Source of the DNA: Streptomyces microflavus
Lineage (GTDB): Bacteria > Actinomycetota > Actinomycetes > Streptomycetales > Streptomycetaceae
Assembly (NCBI RefSeq): GCF_014650075.1
Contig: NZ_BMUG01000004.1
Span: forward strand, 620,001-684,000
Direction of reading: 5' to 3'
Length of the DNA: 64,000 nt
Part shown: one piece after another, positions 61,719 through 64,000 of the stretch
Position numbering within the stretch: the stretch's first letter is position 1
How the letters are laid out: each line of letters starts with the position of its first letter
The notes under the pieces: generated by a model
Databases searched by the model: none
What the model was told of the DNA's origin: nothing
What the model saw: only the letters and a program-made list of their open reading frames with translations
Made by a program: the position numbers and the translations under genes

Positions 61719-63074
61719 TCACTGGGCTCCTCCCAGCGGGAGCGTCGCCAGCACACCCGGCAGCTGTTCGCGGTCCAGCCGGGCCAGACCCACCTTGGCG
61801 TGCCGGGCGGCCTGCTCCAACGTCCTTCGTACGCCGACCAGTTCGGTGTCGGACCCGCCGGTCACCCGGACATGGCCGCTCACGCTCGTCTCGCCCTGCC
61901 GCTCCCCGCGCCGCACGGTGAGGCTGAAGGTCGTGGCGTACGCGGGGACCGACGTCAGCAGCGCGACCAGCTGCGGGAGCGGCGTCGCGCCCCGGCCCAA
62001 CTCGGGCCAGCGGTCCACGGCGTACGTGGTGTGCCAGCGGTCGTCGCACCGCCAGACCCGCGAGGTCTCCATCGTGCGCCGCTGCGGTGCGGCGTCCGGG
62101 CGCCCGGCCCGGCCCGACAGCAGGGGGTTGGCGCAGGCGGAGGTGGCGACGGCCGCGTTCAGCTCGTCCTGGTCCAGCACCACGGCCCGGAACCCGGCCC
62201 CCGTGATCCGGCTCGCCACATGGTCCGCGACCCGCACCAGGCAGCGCTGGGCCCCCTCGATCCCGCCGCCGCGCGCCTCGATGGCCTCCCGGCACAGCTC
62301 CGGATCCAGCTTCACCGCGACCCAGGTCATCCGCAGCGCGGGCGCCCCGGTCTTGTCCTGGAGCGGCCCGTACGAGAGCCGGGCCACCGACTGCTGCGGC
62401 AGATGCGGGGCGGGAGCGGCGCGTACCTGCTGCACCAACTGCGCCGACTCCAGCACGATGTCGTCGACCTGGAGGGCGTCGCCCAGCAGCGACAGCGGGA
62501 GCGAGCGGGCGCCGAACGCGGGCCGCAACGCCTCACCGCTCGCCTCCACCCGCACCGCCGCGGTCAGGAAGGTGCCGTCGCCGAGCATGCCCACCGTGCG
62601 GTGGTTCCGGTCGACATGGATGTGCGGGCCGAAGCCGGGGACGTTCTCCGCGACCGGGGCCAGCATCGGCTCCACGTCGGCGGCCGTCGCCGTCGCCGCC
62701 CGCCGCCGGGCCCTGAGCGTGAGGGCGCCCGACAGCCAGTCCTGGAGCGCGCGCCCCCGGCGGCGTACCACCGCGAGCAGCACCAGCAGGACGACGAGCA
62801 CCCCGGCGGGCACCAGCCACGCACCGCCGAGCGCCGCACCCACCACGGCCACCGCGAGCGCCGCCTCCACGATCACCAACTGGCGCAGCAAGGGCCGCAC
62901 CCGGCCGGTCCGCGCGGTCGCGCGCAGCGTCGTGGCCGCGGGAGCGCCGGCCGCGGTGGCGTTCGACGTGGTGGCGGGGGCGGTGGCGGCCGGCTCGTTG
63001 CTGCGTTGCCGACGGGAAGGCCCGGGGGTTCTGCGGCCGGACCGCCCGGTACGCTCTCGCGTAGCTGCACCCAT
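61719..63074 (-). CDS. eccE: Type VII secretion protein EccE
   Basis: 451 residues. A basic N-terminal segment (about 1-65) is followed by two close membrane helices (about 68-110) and a soluble domain with VGMLGDGTFLTAAVRVEA and SVARLSYGPLQDK-like segments. This matches EccE, a membrane component of the ESX translocon. ATG at 63074 is the first in-frame start and lacks a strong ribosome site. It diverges from eccB across 182 bp. The unknown protein and DUF397 genes follow on the same strand. Confidence 0.9.
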   Translation of the reverse strand: MGAATRERTGRSGRRTPGPSRRQRSNEPAATAPATTSNATAAGAPAATTLRATARTGRVRPLLRQLVIVEAALAVAVVGAALGGAWLVPAGVLVVLLVLLAVVRRRGRALQDWLSGALTLRARRRAATATAADVEPMLAPVAENVPGFGPHIHVDRNHRTVGMLGDGTFLTAAVRVEASGEALRPAFGARSLPLSLLGDALQVDDIVLESAQLVQQVRAAPAPHLPQQSVARLSYGPLQDKTGAPALRMTWVAVKLDPELCREAIEARGGGIEGAQRCLVRVADHVASRITGAGFRAVVLDQDELNAAVATSACANPLLSGRAGRPDAAPQRRTMETSRVWRCDDRWHTTYAVDRWPELGRGATPLPQLVALLTSVPAYATTFSLTVRRGERQGETSVSGHVRVTGGSDTELVGVRRTLEQAARHAKVGLARLDREQLPGVLATLPLGGAQ

Positions 63075-63256
63075 TGCCGCGTTGCCCCCTCGTGTCCGTA
63101 TTCACCGTTTTTTGCACGGGTGTTGACCGGGTGGTCACCCTACCTGAGCAGTGGGGGCCGAGCCCCTGCGGGCATAGTAGGGGGCCGGTGCGACACCAGG
63201 GGCCGACGGTGCGTGTGGCACCCTGGTCGACCACTGGGGAGAAGGGGCAGCGGAAC

Positions 63257-64000
63257 ATGGCATCACGGCGGGATGAACTCAACGCCTACACCTTTGCGAA
63301 GCGGAGGTTGATCGCACAGTTCCTGCAACCCAACCCGACCGGCTCCGAGGAAGGCGCACCGCGCCCCCTGCGCGCGGTCGTACCGGGAGCGATCATCGGC
63401 GTCGTCGTCCTCGCCGTCTTCGGCGCCTGGGGCATGTTCAAGCCGGTGGCCCCCAAGGGCTGGGACAACCCCCACGAGAACGTCATCATCGCCAGCAAGT
63501 CCACCACCCGTTACGTGGTGCTGGAGACCGGCGGCAAGAAGCAGCTCCACCCCGTCCTGAACATGTCCTCGGCCAAGCTCCTGCTCGCCCAGGACAAGGG
63601 CAAGGTCGTCAACGTCGACGAATCGGTCCTGGACAACGGCACGATCCCGCACGGCGCGACGCTCGGCATCCCCTACGCCCCCGACCGGCTGCCCGACCCC
63701 AAGGACGCCGGAGCCGCCAAGCGATGGGCCGTCTGCGAACGGCCCGGTGAGGGTGGGAGGGCCATCCAGAAAGCGGCCTTCGTCCTCGCCGAGCGCGAGG
63801 AGAAGAAAACGGACGACAAGTCGAGGCTGCGCGGCGGCGAGATGATGTACGTCGAAGGGCCCGACCGGACCCGCTATCTCGTGGACGCCACGGGCAAGGC
63901 GTACCCCGTACCCGACGACGAACTGCTCCTGCGCACCCTGGTCGACCAGAACTCCGAGCCCCAGCGGGTCTCCACCGCCTGGCTGGCGACGCTGCACAAG
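63257..64000 (+). CDS. eccB: Type VII secretion protein EccB, partial (right edge)
   Basis: The first 248 residues are present. MASRRDELNAYTFAKRRLIAQFLQP is the conserved EccB N-terminus, followed by a membrane helix at about 41-62 (AVVPGAIIGVVVLAVFGAWGMF) and the start of the extracellular R1-type repeats (KGWDNPHENVIIASKSTTRYVV). EccB is a core translocon component with a large periplasm-side domain. ATG 63257 follows GAAGGGGCAGCGGAAC. The remainder lies outside the window. Confidence 0.95.
   Translation, partial: MASRRDELNAYTFAKRRLIAQFLQPNPTGSEEGAPRPLRAVVPGAIIGVVVLAVFGAWGMFKPVAPKGWDNPHENVIIASKSTTRYVVLETGGKKQLHPVLNMSSAKLLLAQDKGKVVNVDESVLDNGTIPHGATLGIPYAPDRLPDPKDAGAAKRWAVCERPGEGGRAIQKAAFVLAEREEKKTDDKSRLRGGEMMYVEGPDRTRYLVDATGKAYPVPDDELLLRTLVDQNSEPQRVSTAWLATLHK

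Noticed and set aside
63075..63256. Conserved operator between eccE and eccB
   Set aside because: GGGTG-GT-CACCC at 63129-63140 and TTGACC at 63123 are seen, but no complete promoter pair could be assigned to either gene.

Overview
The window is a chromosomal segment of a Streptomyces-like actinomycete. The evidence is very high GC with strong third-position GC bias, frequent GTG starts, purine-rich Shine-Dalgarno sites, leaderless genes with a -10 box about 6 nt before the start codon, and the order dxr-rseP-ispG-(GNAT)-proS-rimP-nusA-ylxR-infB-ylxP-rbfA-truB-ribF. From memory this order matches the S. coelicolor core region around SCO5660 to SCO5720; I could not align it here. I saw no rRNA, tRNA, CRISPR array, insertion sequence or prophage.

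Layout. 1-2942: a glycerophosphodiesterase fragment, an adenosine-deaminase-family enzyme that is probably the aminodeoxyfutalosine deaminase of menaquinone synthesis, a DUF4190 membrane protein and a NADAR protein. 3132-10375: a polyamine module of an aminobutyraldehyde dehydrogenase, a complete spermidine/putrescine-type ABC importer and an FAD amine oxidase. 10514-15095: a small unknown protein, a secreted GH18 chitinase with a DasR-like promoter site, a secretory-lipase-family hydrolase and a PAP2 phosphatase. 15245-24965: GABA aminotransferase, a membrane P-loop ATPase, a PucR regulator, a TetR/MFS pair and a second aldehyde dehydrogenase. Together with the polyamine module these could convert putrescine through 4-aminobutyraldehyde and GABA towards succinate.

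25245-48964 is mostly housekeeping: a large acyl-CoA dehydrogenase, MEP-pathway genes dxr and ispG around the site-2 protease rseP, two acetyltransferases, proS, a degenerate aminoglycoside-kinase-like protein, a DUF4439/lipoprotein pair, the rimP-nusA-ylxR-infB-ylxP-rbfA-truB translation cluster, a 1226-residue predicted STAND-type NTPase with a degenerate trypsin-like domain, and ribF. 49032-56855: an orphan XdhC protein, a RibD-C-domain reductase and a five-gene oligopeptide ABC importer. 57052-64000 is the edge of a type VII (ESX) secretion locus: an EspI-like ATPase, a DUF397 protein, a locus-associated protein of unknown role, EccE and, divergently, EccB running off the window.

The most unusual signal is the infB leader (38844-39007). 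It has three start-stop-overlapping micro-ORFs encoding MSTR, MSTR and MSTPMK. They are followed by two mutually exclusive hairpins, one of which places the infB ribosome-binding site and GTG start inside its loop. This looks like a translation-coupled switch controlling initiation factor 2. Other points of interest are the pseudo-protease/NTPase embedded between truB and ribF, a pseudokinase with all three catalytic-loop residues altered, and a substrate-binding protein anchored by a C-terminal membrane helix.
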